A stretch of DNA of 64,000 nt from Bacillus sp. 1NLA3E (GTDB lineage: Bacteria > Bacillota > Bacilli > Bacillales > Cytobacillaceae). The notes under the pieces were generated by a model. That model ran no database searches. It saw only the letters and a program-made list of their open reading frames with translations, and had not been told where the DNA came from. The stretch is from positions 124,001 through 188,000 of the forward strand of contig NC_021171.1 in the NCBI RefSeq assembly GCF_000242895.2, read 5' to 3'. Both the position numbers and the translations under genes were made by a program. This document shows, piece by piece, positions 27,699-35,729 of the stretch (within the stretch, counting starts at the first letter, position 1; the number at the start of each line of letters is the position of its first letter).

Positions 27699-28136
27699 AT
27701 GCGTACAACGTTTATGGCTAATTCAAACAATATTGAACGTAAATGGTACGTAGTTGATGCAGCAGGTCAGACTTTAGGTCGCCTTGCTAGTGAAGTTGCA
27801 TCAATTCTACGTGGTAAAAATAAACCAACTTTTACACCACATGTTGATACTGGTGATCATGTGATCATCATTAATGCATCTAAGATCGAGTTAACTGGGA
27901 AAAAGTTAACTGATAAAATCTACTACCGTCACACTAACCACCCAGGTGGTTTAAAACAAAGAACAGCTCTTGAAATGCGTACTAACTACCCTGAGAAAAT
28001 GCTTGAGCTTGCTATTAAAGGCATGCTTCCAAAGAATTCTCTTGGTCGTCAAATTTTCAAGAAATTACATGTTTATGCAGGTAGCGAACATGAACAACAA
28101 GCACAAAAACCAGAAGTTTATACACTTCGTGGATAA
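27699..28136 (+). CDS. rplM: 50S ribosomal protein L13
   Basis: L13, 145 residues, is an early-assembly protein. The start is ATG 27699 ([20 protein letters not shown]) after TTTAGGAGGGAAATTC; an in-frame ATG-like extension to 27645 lies within the leader. The signatures [10 protein letters not shown] and HPGGLK are present. It forms an operon with rpsI. Confidence 0.97.
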   Translation: MRTTFMANSNNIERKWYVVDAAGQTLGRLASEVASILRGKNKPTFTPHVDTGDHVIIINASKIELTGKKLTDKIYYRHTNHPGGLKQRTALEMRTNYPEKMLELAIKGMLPKNSLGRQIFKKLHVYAGSEHEQQAQKPEVYTLRG

Positions 28137-28157
28137 TTTTTAAAGGAGGGCATTAAC

Positions 28158-28550
28158 TTGGCACAAGTTCAATATATTGGTACTGGTCGTCGTAAAAGCT
28201 CCGTTGCACGCGTACGTTTAATTCCTGGTAACGGAAGCATCCTTATCAACGATCGTGAAATCACAGATTATATTCCATTTGAAGCTTTACGTGAAGTTGT
28301 TAAACAACCACTAGTAGCTACTGAAACTCTTGGCAGCTATGATATCCTTGTAAACGTAAATGGTGGAGGTTATACTGGTCAAGCTGGCGCTATTCGCCAC
28401 GGTATCGCTCGTGCGTTACTACAAGCTGACCCAGAATTCCGTCCAACATTAAAGCGTGCAGGATTATTAACTCGTGATGCACGTATGAAAGAGCGTAAAA
28501 AATACGGACTTAAAGGTGCTCGTCGTGCGCCTCAGTTCTCAAAACGTTAA
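28158..28550 (+). CDS. rpsI: 30S ribosomal protein S9
   Basis: S9, 130 residues, starts at TTG 28158 after TAAAGGAGGGCATTAAC ([19 protein letters not shown]). The C-terminal tail APQFSKR ends in the Lys-Arg that contacts P-site tRNA. It is followed by a strong terminator and then the bacteriocin locus. Confidence 0.98.
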   Translation: MAQVQYIGTGRRKSSVARVRLIPGNGSILINDREITDYIPFEALREVVKQPLVATETLGSYDILVNVNGGGYTGQAGAIRHGIARALLQADPEFRPTLKRAGLLTRDARMKERKKYGLKGARRAPQFSKR

Positions 28551-28565
28551 TTTTTGGCGTTTCAA

Positions 28566-28600
28566 AGGCTCCCAACCATTTTGGTTGGGGGTCTTTTTTA
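28566..28600 (+). terminator. Terminator after rpsI
   Basis: GGCTCCCAACCA and TGGTTGGGGGTC form a stem with a two-base loop, followed by TTTTTT. It separates the ribosomal genes from the TOMM cluster. Confidence 0.9.
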
Positions 28601-28708
28601 TGCCTAAAAATGCTTTTTTCCTGCAATGATGAAACACTCTACGATACTTTCAACACAAAATAGGCTGTTATATCAGTAACAACGACCTAAATGGAATCAT
28701 AATTTGTT

Positions 28709-28800
28709 GAAGAGAGTTACATCATATCTAATGGCTCATTTATAACAACCTGACAAATTACCATCGTTAAACTCTCTTTTCAGGTTCGGTTAAACCGGAT
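28709..28800 (+). promoter_or_regulatory. Leader structures upstream of the bacteriocin precursor
   Basis: AAGAGAGTT (28710-28718) and AACTCTCTT (28770-28778), the latter running into TTTT, would close a loop of about 50 bases. Immediately after, CGGTT and AACCG form a small hairpin around 28785-28797. The first could act as a terminator/attenuator before the precursor gene. No convincing promoter could be fixed in the 28601-28825 gap. Confidence 0.35.
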
Positions 28801-28825
28801 AAATAAAAATAAAGGGGAGGATAAA

Positions 28826-29116
28826 ATGCAGAATTTTCAAGATGAATTTCAAACGTTAGGAATGGATAATTACCAAGTTGGTGAGATAATTCCTATTGAT
28901 CAGCAGATCCAAGATTCGCGCCAGTTTGGCGGGATGCGTTGTGGCGGCATGATGTGCGGAGGTATGCGTTGTGGCGGCATGATGTGTGGAGGCTTTCATC
29001 GTTGTGGAGGCTTTCGTTGCGGGGGCTTTCGTTGTGGTGGTTTCCGTTGTGGCGGTTTTAGCTGTTTTAGTTGTTTTAGCTGTTTTAGCTGTTTCAACTG
29101 TTGGGGAGGTTGGTGA
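28826..29116 (+). CDS. TOMM bacteriocin precursor (heterocycloanthracin/sonorensin-like)
   Basis: A 96-residue ribosomal peptide precursor. Residues 1-36 are a Cys-free leader rich in Gln and acidic residues (FQDEFQTLGMDNYQVG), matching the heterocycloanthracin leader pattern as I recall it. Residues 37-96 are the core: eight CGG repeats with Cys at 39, 44, 49, 54, 60, 65, 70 and 75, then the spacing shortens to three in FSCFSCFSCFSCFNCW (Cys 80, 83, 86, 89, 92), ending GGW. All 13 Cys are in the core, as are Ser 79, 82, 85 and 88, so up to 17 azole rings are conceivable. Strong RBS AGGGGAGG before ATG 28826. The DNA itself is a tandem repeat (12- and 9-base units), so copy number may vary between strains. 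It is followed by its own terminator, with the enzymes downstream. Leader cleavage site unknown; the Gly35-Gly36 pair is one candidate. Confidence 0.88.
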   Translation: MQNFQDEFQTLGMDNYQVGEIIPIDQQIQDSRQFGGMRCGGMMCGGMRCGGMMCGGFHRCGGFRCGGFRCGGFRCGGFSCFSCFSCFSCFNCWGGW

Positions 29117-29142
29117 TTCTCAACAAATTGGTGATTTTATGA

Positions 29143-29188
29143 AAAGAAGTGCCCCTGCTGGCTCTGCCGCAAGGGCACTTCTTTTTTG
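29143..29188 (+). terminator. Terminator after the bacteriocin precursor
   Basis: AAGAAGTGCCC (29144-29154) and GGGCACTTCTT (29173-29183) form an 11-bp stem followed by TTTTTT. It lets the precursor be made in excess of the downstream enzymes. Confidence 0.88.
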
Positions 29189-29258
29189 AAGGCTGTTTTC
29201 TAAAAAAACTTGTTGTTTTTTAAATAGGTTTTGTGGAAAGTAAACCGTTGATAAAGAA

Positions 29259-29389
29259 GTTGATTGGAGCGGAAGGTGCGAGACTCCTGCGGGAGCAGCG
29301 GGACAGGTGAGACCCCACAGGCGCTTAAGCGCCGAGGAGGCTCACCGCCCGCCCCTAAGGTGCGCGAGCATCCTGGAGCGGAAATCAAC
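29259..29389. repeat. GC-rich dispersed repeat, copy 1
   Basis: A ~131-base GC-rich element bounded by GTTGATT and AATCAAC. Internally it carries GCGAGACTCCTGCGGGAG, GTGAGACCCC(A)CAGGCGC and GCGCCGAGGAGGCTCACC blocks that can pair with each other. A second copy with the same order of blocks lies at 60406-60533. I recall this family as scattered through intergenic regions of several Bacillaceae; mobility is not known. Confidence 0.75.
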
Positions 29390-29540
29390 CACACTTTTCT
29401 TTTGGTAAATAAAATTTTGAATTTAGGTGAGTGTTTAGCGCAAGAGGCCTTACTCTTTACTTATTAATCATAATGGACAAATAAAAGTACATAAAATGAT
29501 AGTGCACATTAAAGAATGTTTAGAATTAAGGAGGAGCTGA

Positions 29541-31490
29541 ATGACAAAACTGAACTCATATTCACGTCTCAAGGTAAAAAGAGATACATTTTATCTACCT
29601 GATCCACAAGGTGGTGTGTATTTTAGAAATAATGTAAGTTCATTGCGTATGGAAGGCAGTACAATCTATCAGTGGATTGAAAAATTGATGCCAATGTTTA
29701 ACGGGGAGCAATCATTAGGAGGTTTGACAGAGGGATTAACGCCCCCATATCGCAATAGGATATTTGAGATTGGAGAAACGTTGTACAAGAATGGCTTTGT
29801 TCGAGATGTAAGCCAAGATCGTCCACATCAATTAAGTAGTCTAGTTCTCGGAAAGTATGCTTCACAAATTGAATTTATTGAGAGCTTCGTAAACTCAGGT
29901 GCATTCCGCTTTCAAGAATACCGTCAGGCTAAAGTTCTGGCTGTCGGATCTGGACCCTTTATGGTTTCATTAGCCTCTGCATTAATTGAATCGGGACTTC
30001 CTAAATTCCATTTCATATTGACGGATTCAATACCTACAAATCGATTGCGGATAAATGAGCTAGTACACAATGCCAGCAAGGCTGGAAACGAGTTGGAGGT
30101 AGAGCAGATACCATTTGAAAAAGGGGAAGGGAAAAGCTTTTGGCAACTAGCTGTGCAGCCATATGATTGGATACTATATGTCTCTCAGGATGGAAATGTA
30201 GAAGAACTTAGAGACCTAAATATGGTTTGCAAAGAGCAAAGGAAGGTATTTTTACCCTCCATATGTTTAGAACAAGTGGGGCTTGCAGGTCCGGTGGTTC
30301 ATCCGGAATCAGAGGGATGCTGGGAGTCCGCATGGCGCCGAATCCATCAATCCTCTTTGCAATTAGATCGTCAGCGACAATCGTTCTCCTCAACGGTTGG
30401 ATCTATTTTGGCAAATGTCATGGTATTCGAATTTTTTAAGAAGGCTACAGGTGTAGCGGATTCAAATCAGAATAACAAAATTTACAAACTTGATCTTGAA
30501 ACACTAGAGGGAGACTGGATTTCATTTATCACACATCCGTTGGTTACGAACAAAGGCTTTTCGCCTACACTGGTGGAAAACCTTGATGTAAGGCTAAAGC
30601 AAGAATGGAGTGACATGGGACCACAAAGTAATCTATTTGAATATTTTGGTCTATTAACATCAGAAGAAACAGGGATTTTTCATACCTGGGGGGAACGAAA
30701 CTTGAAACAGCTTCCTCTTTCACAGTGCTATATCCAAGCAGTAAATCCAGTTTCAAATGGACCGGCAGACATCCTCCCAGAGGTCATCTGTTCTGGTTTT
30801 ACACATGAGGAAGCAAAAAAGGAAGCCGGACTCACAGGTATTGAAATGTATGTTTCACAAATGATCAAGGGAATCAGAGAACAGAAAGATAAGGGTGATG
30901 TGAACATACCAGAGGGATTTATTGGCATTGGTGCTGGGGAAACCTTCGCCGAGGCTGTTTGTCGAGGGTTGCAAGGATATTTAGATGAACAATTGAGAAA
31001 AAGTAAGATAGATCAACAGAATACAATTGTTCATTTAAAGCTGGGAACCATAGAAGATCAACGATGCAGATTCTATTTTAATGCCCTAACCACCTTGAAT
31101 GGTGCACCGAAAACCGGCATGAAAGAGGATAAACTAGGTTTCCCAGTAATATGGGTAAGGTCGAAAGGTCGTTGGTATGCCGGAGCAGGTTTAAATACGA
31201 CCTTGGCATTACGAAATGCATTACAACAAGCGCTTTCGGATGCTCAAAACCAGATAGATTCCGTAACGGGGCAAAGGATAGATTCAGGAGTTCTTTTGAG
31301 AAAAAAGGAAATCCAAATCAATATCCCCTCTTGTGCTGAAATGACACAATTGGAACTATTACATTCTTGTAATCAAGTCTTGAGCAGAAACAACAAACGG
31401 CTATTAGTTTATGATCTTACTTTCGAGCCCTTTTTAAAACAGGGATTGACAGGGGTGTTTGGTGTGCAGGTACGAGAGGAGGAATCTTAG
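29541..31490 (+). CDS. TOMM maturation protein, ThiF-like
   Basis: A 649-residue protein of the putative thiazole-containing bacteriocin maturation family (TIGR03693 type, ThiF-like). Residues ~10-90 look like a PqqD/RRE-type leader-binding winged helix (YLPDPQGGVYFRN ... LYKNGFVRDV). Residues ~130-165 form a Rossmann-type nucleotide-binding start (KVLAVGSGPFMVSLASALIE ... FHFILTD), as in E1/ThiF proteins, but I see no catalytic Cys typical of true E1 enzymes. The C-terminal half (~430-640) is unassigned by me and may be a degenerate YcaO-like region (EGFIGIGAGETFAEAVCRGL). ATG 29541 follows TAAGGAGGAGCTGA. The TAG stop overlaps the next gene's GTG. Likely role: binding the precursor leader and presenting it to the cyclodehydratase. 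Confidence 0.82.
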   Translation: MTKLNSYSRLKVKRDTFYLPDPQGGVYFRNNVSSLRMEGSTIYQWIEKLMPMFNGEQSLGGLTEGLTPPYRNRIFEIGETLYKNGFVRDVSQDRPHQLSSLVLGKYASQIEFIESFVNSGAFRFQEYRQAKVLAVGSGPFMVSLASALIESGLPKFHFILTDSIPTNRLRINELVHNASKAGNELEVEQIPFEKGEGKSFWQLAVQPYDWILYVSQDGNVEELRDLNMVCKEQRKVFLPSICLEQVGLAGPVVHPESEGCWESAWRRIHQSSLQLDRQRQSFSSTVGSILANVMVFEFFKKATGVADSNQNNKIYKLDLETLEGDWISFITHPLVTNKGFSPTLVENLDVRLKQEWSDMGPQSNLFEYFGLLTSEETGIFHTWGERNLKQLPLSQCYIQAVNPVSNGPADILPEVICSGFTHEEAKKEAGLTGIEMYVSQMIKGIREQKDKGDVNIPEGFIGIGAGETFAEAVCRGLQGYLDEQLRKSKIDQQNTIVHLKLGTIEDQRCRFYFNALTTLNGAPKTGMKEDKLGFPVIWVRSKGRWYAGAGLNTTLALRNALQQALSDAQNQIDSVTGQRIDSGVLLRKKEIQINIPSCAEMTQLELLHSCNQVLSRNNKRLLVYDLTFEPFLKQGLTGVFGVQVREEES

Positions 31491-33430
31491 TGGCTGCCCA
31501 TATTCTAATTGCCGGACAGGGTTTATTAGCGGATTTTGTTTATGATCAATTGTCTGGAGACCATCACGTAAAGCGCCAAAGCCTATTAGAAGAAGTTCCC
31601 GAAAAAGCTGAATTAGCACTAGTGTTGCACGATGCTTGGCATCCATCCAATCATCAAAAAGCGGAAGAAAAATTCAGGAACAAAGGTATCCCGTGGCTTC
31701 GCGGTTTCGTTGCGTTTGGGGAGGGAATAATTGGTCCATTAGTACGCCCCGATATACCAGGATGTTCCCGCTGTGCCGACATCCGGCGCATGATAGCTGG
31801 ACCCGATCGTCAAGAGATGTGGGAGTTTCAGATGAGGATGGCCATGGGAGAAGCTGTTCTGCGTGATGGATGGGCATCGCGAACGGGACTATCGCAAATG
31901 GCAACTTTGATATGTAACGAAGTACGGAGAGTTCTTCAAGGAGAATCCAGCAACTTAGAAGAAACAGTGTTTATTACCAACCTGAGAACGTTAACGATTT
32001 CTCGTCACCTTTTCTTGGCTGATCCATTATGCCCAATATGTAATCAATTACCTGATGACACATCAGAATTAGCTCAAATTAGGTTAGAATCTAGTCCCAA
32101 AATTAATGGTAGCGGTTATCGCTGCCGTTCGATGGATGAATTAAAAACAGTTCTCGTCAAAGATTATCTCGATTATCGTACAGGGATCATGAATGGGAAA
32201 ATGTTGGATTACACGCTGCCGTTTGCTGATGTTTTAGTGAACATGCCGCTGTTTGGAGCGGATGAGGGAGTAGCAGGAAGGTCAAATTCTTATGAAATGA
32301 GTGAACTTACTGCGATCTTGGAAGGTTTGGAGCGATATTGCGGGATCGAGCCTCGAGGCAAAAGGAAGGTGGTTCGTGATAGTTATCATAACTTAGAGAA
32401 TCATGCGCTAAATCCTACAAGAGTAGGGTTACATGGAAAAGATCAATATGAAAAACCTCATTTTCCCTTTAAACCGTTTCATCCTGATGAGCCAATGAAT
32501 TGGGTTTGGGGTTATTCGTTCTTACAAAAACGTCCTATTCTGGTTCCGGAGTTACTCGCGTATTACAGCATGGGTAATGGGGAGGGCTTTGTTTATGAAA
32601 CCTCCAACGGATGTGCATTAGGGGGAAGTTTAGAGGAAGCCATTTTCCATGCCATTATGGAGGTCATCGAGCGAGATTCATTCTTGTTAACCTGGTATGC
32701 CAGGCTCCCTCTTCCGCGGATTGACCTTAGTTCTGCTAACGATACAGAATTACAGCTGATGGTCGACCGGATCCGTGAGGTAGCAGGATTTGACCTTCAT
32801 TTTTACAATTCAACGATGGAACATGGGATTCCAAGCGTTTGGGCCGTGGCAAAAAACAGAAGATCCAAGGGTGTAAATCTCATTTGTGCAGCCGGAGCTA
32901 GCCCTGATCCTATAAGAGCTGTAAAAAGCACGATTTACGAGCTTGCAGGAATGATGTTCAGGCATGACGAAAAATTGGAGAAAAACCGTCAGAAATATGA
33001 AGGGATGCTCCAAGATCCATTCGCAGTTCATACCATGGAGGATCATGGAATGTTGTACGGTTTGCACGAAGCAGAGGAAAGACTTCATTTTTTATTGGAT
33101 GATCATCGTCCTTTACGTACTTTTGCTGAGGAATTCAAGGAGCCCCCGGTAAACACCGATTTGAAGGATGATCTTCAGGATATTCTTAAAAGGTTTGCCC
33201 AATTAAACCTCGAGGTCATTGTGGTGGACCAAACAACGCCTATAACCAAACGGAACGGATTATTCTGTGTAAAAGTATTGATTCCTGGGATGCTACCAAT
33301 GACATTTGGGCAACACCTTATCCGTGTAAGAGGGCTGGAGAGGGTACTCAATGTACCGAGGCAACTAGGATTTACAAATATCCCGTTATCGTTAGAACAA
33401 CTTAACCCTTATCCCCATCCGTTCCCATAA
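31490..33430 (+). CDS. Fused TOMM cyclodehydratase (E1-like C + YcaO D domains)
   Basis: A 646-residue enzyme that would convert Cys/Ser of the precursor into azolines with ATP. Residues 1-~195 are the E1-like C part with zinc ligands Cys92/Cys95 (GCSRC) and Cys181/Cys184 (CPIC). Residues ~200-646 are the YcaO domain (SagD type): SELTAILEGLERYCG (271-285) and CALGGSLEEAIFHAIMEVIE (375-394) hold the acidic and Arg/His residues of the ATP site. The C-terminus NPYPHPFP carries the PxPxP-type tail that YcaO cyclodehydratases need. It starts at GTG 31490, overlapping the upstream stop (TAGTG) with GAGAGGAGGA as RBS. It is coupled to the ThiF-like protein and followed by the dehydrogenase. Confidence 0.93.
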   Translation: MAAHILIAGQGLLADFVYDQLSGDHHVKRQSLLEEVPEKAELALVLHDAWHPSNHQKAEEKFRNKGIPWLRGFVAFGEGIIGPLVRPDIPGCSRCADIRRMIAGPDRQEMWEFQMRMAMGEAVLRDGWASRTGLSQMATLICNEVRRVLQGESSNLEETVFITNLRTLTISRHLFLADPLCPICNQLPDDTSELAQIRLESSPKINGSGYRCRSMDELKTVLVKDYLDYRTGIMNGKMLDYTLPFADVLVNMPLFGADEGVAGRSNSYEMSELTAILEGLERYCGIEPRGKRKVVRDSYHNLENHALNPTRVGLHGKDQYEKPHFPFKPFHPDEPMNWVWGYSFLQKRPILVPELLAYYSMGNGEGFVYETSNGCALGGSLEEAIFHAIMEVIERDSFLLTWYARLPLPRIDLSSANDTELQLMVDRIREVAGFDLHFYNSTMEHGIPSVWAVAKNRRSKGVNLICAAGASPDPIRAVKSTIYELAGMMFRHDEKLEKNRQKYEGMLQDPFAVHTMEDHGMLYGLHEAEERLHFLLDDHRPLRTFAEEFKEPPVNTDLKDDLQDILKRFAQLNLEVIVVDQTTPITKRNGLFCVKVLIPGMLPMTFGQHLIRVRGLERVLNVPRQLGFTNIPLSLEQLNPYPHPFP

Positions 33431-33454
33431 TTGAAGAGTAGGAGGACAAAAGAT

Positions 33455-35038
33455 TTGGAGCCAGAAACATTTCTACACCATCTGCATTTTGATACGGATA
33501 AAATCTATCCGCCGGATTGGCAGGTAGATTGGGAAGATGCGCCACTTCCTTATAAACTGTACCGTGACTTACCAGAGATTCCCCTTACCGGAAATGTACC
33601 AACAACACTCAAAAGAAGAGACACCCATCTAAAACCTAGCCTGGAGGAGCTGGGTCATTTCTTATGGTATGTTTATGGACTTACTCAATACTCACAATCC
33701 GCGTTAAACGGGGGGGCTAAGGAAAAGGAGAAGAACTTTGCTCAGTCAGTACGAAGATTTGTTCCATCTGGAGGGGCTTTGTATCCTAATGAATTATATG
33801 TGTATTTAAAATTGGAGGACGCTCCAAAGGGGATTTACCATTACGACGTGGCACACCACCGCCTTATTTTAGTGCGAGAAGGAAGTTACGATTGCTACTT
33901 ATCCAGAAGTCTTGAAAAAGGCGATCATATTTCTGACTGTTTTTGCACCGTCTTTGTCTCGACGGTTTTTTGGAAAAATTTCTATAAATACAATAATTTT
34001 TCATATAGGCTTCAAGGATTAGATGCAGGTGTGGTAATTGGCCAATCGCTTGAAGTGGCCAATCGGATGGGCTTTTATTCACGGGTATACTACCAATTTC
34101 TTGATCGGTCTATCAACCATCTGCTGGGGCTATCCGAACAGGAAGAAAGTGTATATGCGGTGATCCCATTAGCTATAAATCAATCTATCCATTGTGCCGG
34201 TAACGATGATAAAAGAGAAGAAATTGTTTCAGCTACTGAATTGTGTCAGGAAGTGCCATTGTTAAAGCACGTTTCCTATAATCGGTCAAAGAGAGTCTTT
34301 GACTATCCAATGCTGAGAAAACTTAATGAAGCATCAATGTTTGGAACAACGCAGTCATTTGTGAAAATAAAGAAAAATAATAAGGTGAAACATTTCTCAG
34401 GAACTGGGATGATCCTGCTGCCATTTTTGGAGAGCCTTTCATATGATTTCGCATCCGTTTGCAGGAAACGTCATTCTCCTGATATTGATTTTATAATTGG
34501 GAAAGTGAGTCAATTACAACTTGCCACTTTGTTAAAAGAAACATTGTCTTTCTTTTATCAGAATGACCTTGACGACACAGATGGGAATATTGGGGATCGC
34601 CTTTCTTTGTATGGCAGCTTTTACAACGTGGAGGGAGTTCCAAATGGTGCCTACGCTTATGATAATAGCGCTCATTCACTTAAAGGCATAACTGAGGGGG
34701 ATTTCCGACATTTTTTACAATTTGGATTAACTATGCCTAATGTAAATCTGTTTCAAGTTCCGCTTTGTATGCATATCGTAGGAGACAAGGATCACATGAA
34801 AGAGAAGTTAGGTTATAGAGGATATCGTATTCAACAGATGGAGGCGGGCATTCTCGTGCAACGACTGCTCTTGGTGGCGGGGGCCTTAGGGATGGGCGGC
34901 CATCCACTGTTAGGATTCGATGCGAACCAATGCGATGAACTATACAGGATCGATTCGGAGGAAAAAACCAGCTTGATCCAAATTCCAATTGGTCCTTACC
35001 GTCCCCGCGCCTGGTTAAAAGGAAGTTTGCATAGTTAG
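33455..35038 (+). CDS. SagB-type azoline dehydrogenase
   Basis: An FMN-dependent dehydrogenase of 527 residues that would oxidise thiazolines/oxazolines to thiazoles/oxazoles. The start is TTG 33455 because AGGAGG at 33440-33445 lies nine bases before it; an upstream in-frame TTG at 33431 includes that RBS and is rejected. The SagB nitroreductase fold shows RRFVPSGGALYPNELYVY and FSYRLQGLDAGVVIGQSLEV; a second, weaker nitroreductase-like half follows (GNIGDRLSLYGSF ... GYRIQQMEAGILVQRLLLVA ... IPIGPYRPRAWLKG), as in long Bacillus members. Third enzyme of the cluster; no transporter follows. Confidence 0.9.
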   Translation: MEPETFLHHLHFDTDKIYPPDWQVDWEDAPLPYKLYRDLPEIPLTGNVPTTLKRRDTHLKPSLEELGHFLWYVYGLTQYSQSALNGGAKEKEKNFAQSVRRFVPSGGALYPNELYVYLKLEDAPKGIYHYDVAHHRLILVREGSYDCYLSRSLEKGDHISDCFCTVFVSTVFWKNFYKYNNFSYRLQGLDAGVVIGQSLEVANRMGFYSRVYYQFLDRSINHLLGLSEQEESVYAVIPLAINQSIHCAGNDDKREEIVSATELCQEVPLLKHVSYNRSKRVFDYPMLRKLNEASMFGTTQSFVKIKKNNKVKHFSGTGMILLPFLESLSYDFASVCRKRHSPDIDFIIGKVSQLQLATLLKETLSFFYQNDLDDTDGNIGDRLSLYGSFYNVEGVPNGAYAYDNSAHSLKGITEGDFRHFLQFGLTMPNVNLFQVPLCMHIVGDKDHMKEKLGYRGYRIQQMEAGILVQRLLLVAGALGMGGHPLLGFDANQCDELYRIDSEEKTSLIQIPIGPYRPRAWLKGSLHS

Positions 35039-35171
35039 GACTCCAGCTATTTGGTTGGGCTTTTCTTGGTAGCTAGTATTTTCCAATAAAATTGGAAATG
35101 GAAAGCTACTCAAATTTTGTATGTCTCCTTTAAGAAGGTAACAGAATACCTTCAAAGGGGTGTAAAACAAA

Positions 35172-35615
35172 ATGAGCTTGATAACGACCTTTAAAGAAAA
35201 AAAACGTGAGAAGCAAATTAAATATGAGCGGACACTTCTTCGTGATTTGTCGATTCAAATGCTAAAAACAAGTGTTCAAACACACTTTGGTTCATCCCGA
35301 ATTACATCTGGTATTTTAATGAAATCAGGAATGGAAGAGGCCTGTTACGATATAGCAATTGAAGGGTATTTGTTGGGTGCCAGAATGAGCCGGTTTGGTT
35401 ATTTCGGAGAAACAGCAAGTCAGGTCCAAATGCGCTGTGAACAGGAAATGAAGCATTTTATTGATACGTTATATAATTTTATTTTGTATTGGGGCCATGG
35501 GAATGAAGGAATTGAAAGTGAATCATTATTTTATATGTGTGAGCAGTATGTAGTTTCATGGTGGAAAGAGGGTTTTCATAAAGGAGAACGTCGATATAAG
35601 TTAAAGCTGCATTGA
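35172..35615 (+). CDS. ybaK: DUF2521 protein YbaK
   Basis: A 147-residue conserved Bacillus protein of unknown function (DUF2521), located directly before cwlD as in B. subtilis. It is soluble, basic at the N-terminus (TTFKEKKREKQIKYERTLLR) with helical content. ATG follows AAAGGGGTGTAAAACAA. The normal rpsI-side neighbour ybaJ is absent; the TOMM cluster stands in its place. Confidence 0.85.
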   Translation: MSLITTFKEKKREKQIKYERTLLRDLSIQMLKTSVQTHFGSSRITSGILMKSGMEEACYDIAIEGYLLGARMSRFGYFGETASQVQMRCEQEMKHFIDTLYNFILYWGHGNEGIESESLFYMCEQYVVSWWKEGFHKGERRYKLKLH

Positions 35616-35675
35616 TAAACATGTGCTATATCAGAGTTCGAATAGCTGGCTGGTTTAGCGTTCTAATTCCTCGCC

Positions 35676-35706
35676 TTGTCCCATATAGTTAACAGTATAG
35701 GGACAA
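35676..35706 (+). promoter_or_regulatory. Inverted repeat upstream of cwlD
   Basis: TTGTCCC (35676-35682) and GGGACAA (35700-35706) flank CATATAG and AGTATAG. The CATATAG resembles the -10 boxes of sporulation sigma factors E and G, which control cwlD in B. subtilis; no firm -35 box was found. The repeat may also form an RNA hairpin before the RBS. Confidence 0.4.
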
Positions 35707-35729
35707 AGCGGGAGGGAGAACCTGGACAT

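Noticed and set aside
28926-29100. Possible CRISPR-like array
   Set aside because: The short direct repeats are codons of the Cys-rich precursor core without spacers of unique sequence.
28826-29116. Cys/Gly-rich ORF as a spore-coat or metallothionein-like protein
   Set aside because: The leader resembles TOMM leaders and three azole-forming enzymes follow, which fits a modified peptide precursor better.
29200-29467. ORFs on both strands at the GC-rich repeat
   Set aside because: They are produced by the palindromic repeat itself; neither has an RBS and both change with the repeat sequence.
33431-33454. Upstream TTG start of the SagB dehydrogenase
   Set aside because: It would place the AGGAGG ribosome binding site inside the coding region; TTG 33455 has correct spacing.
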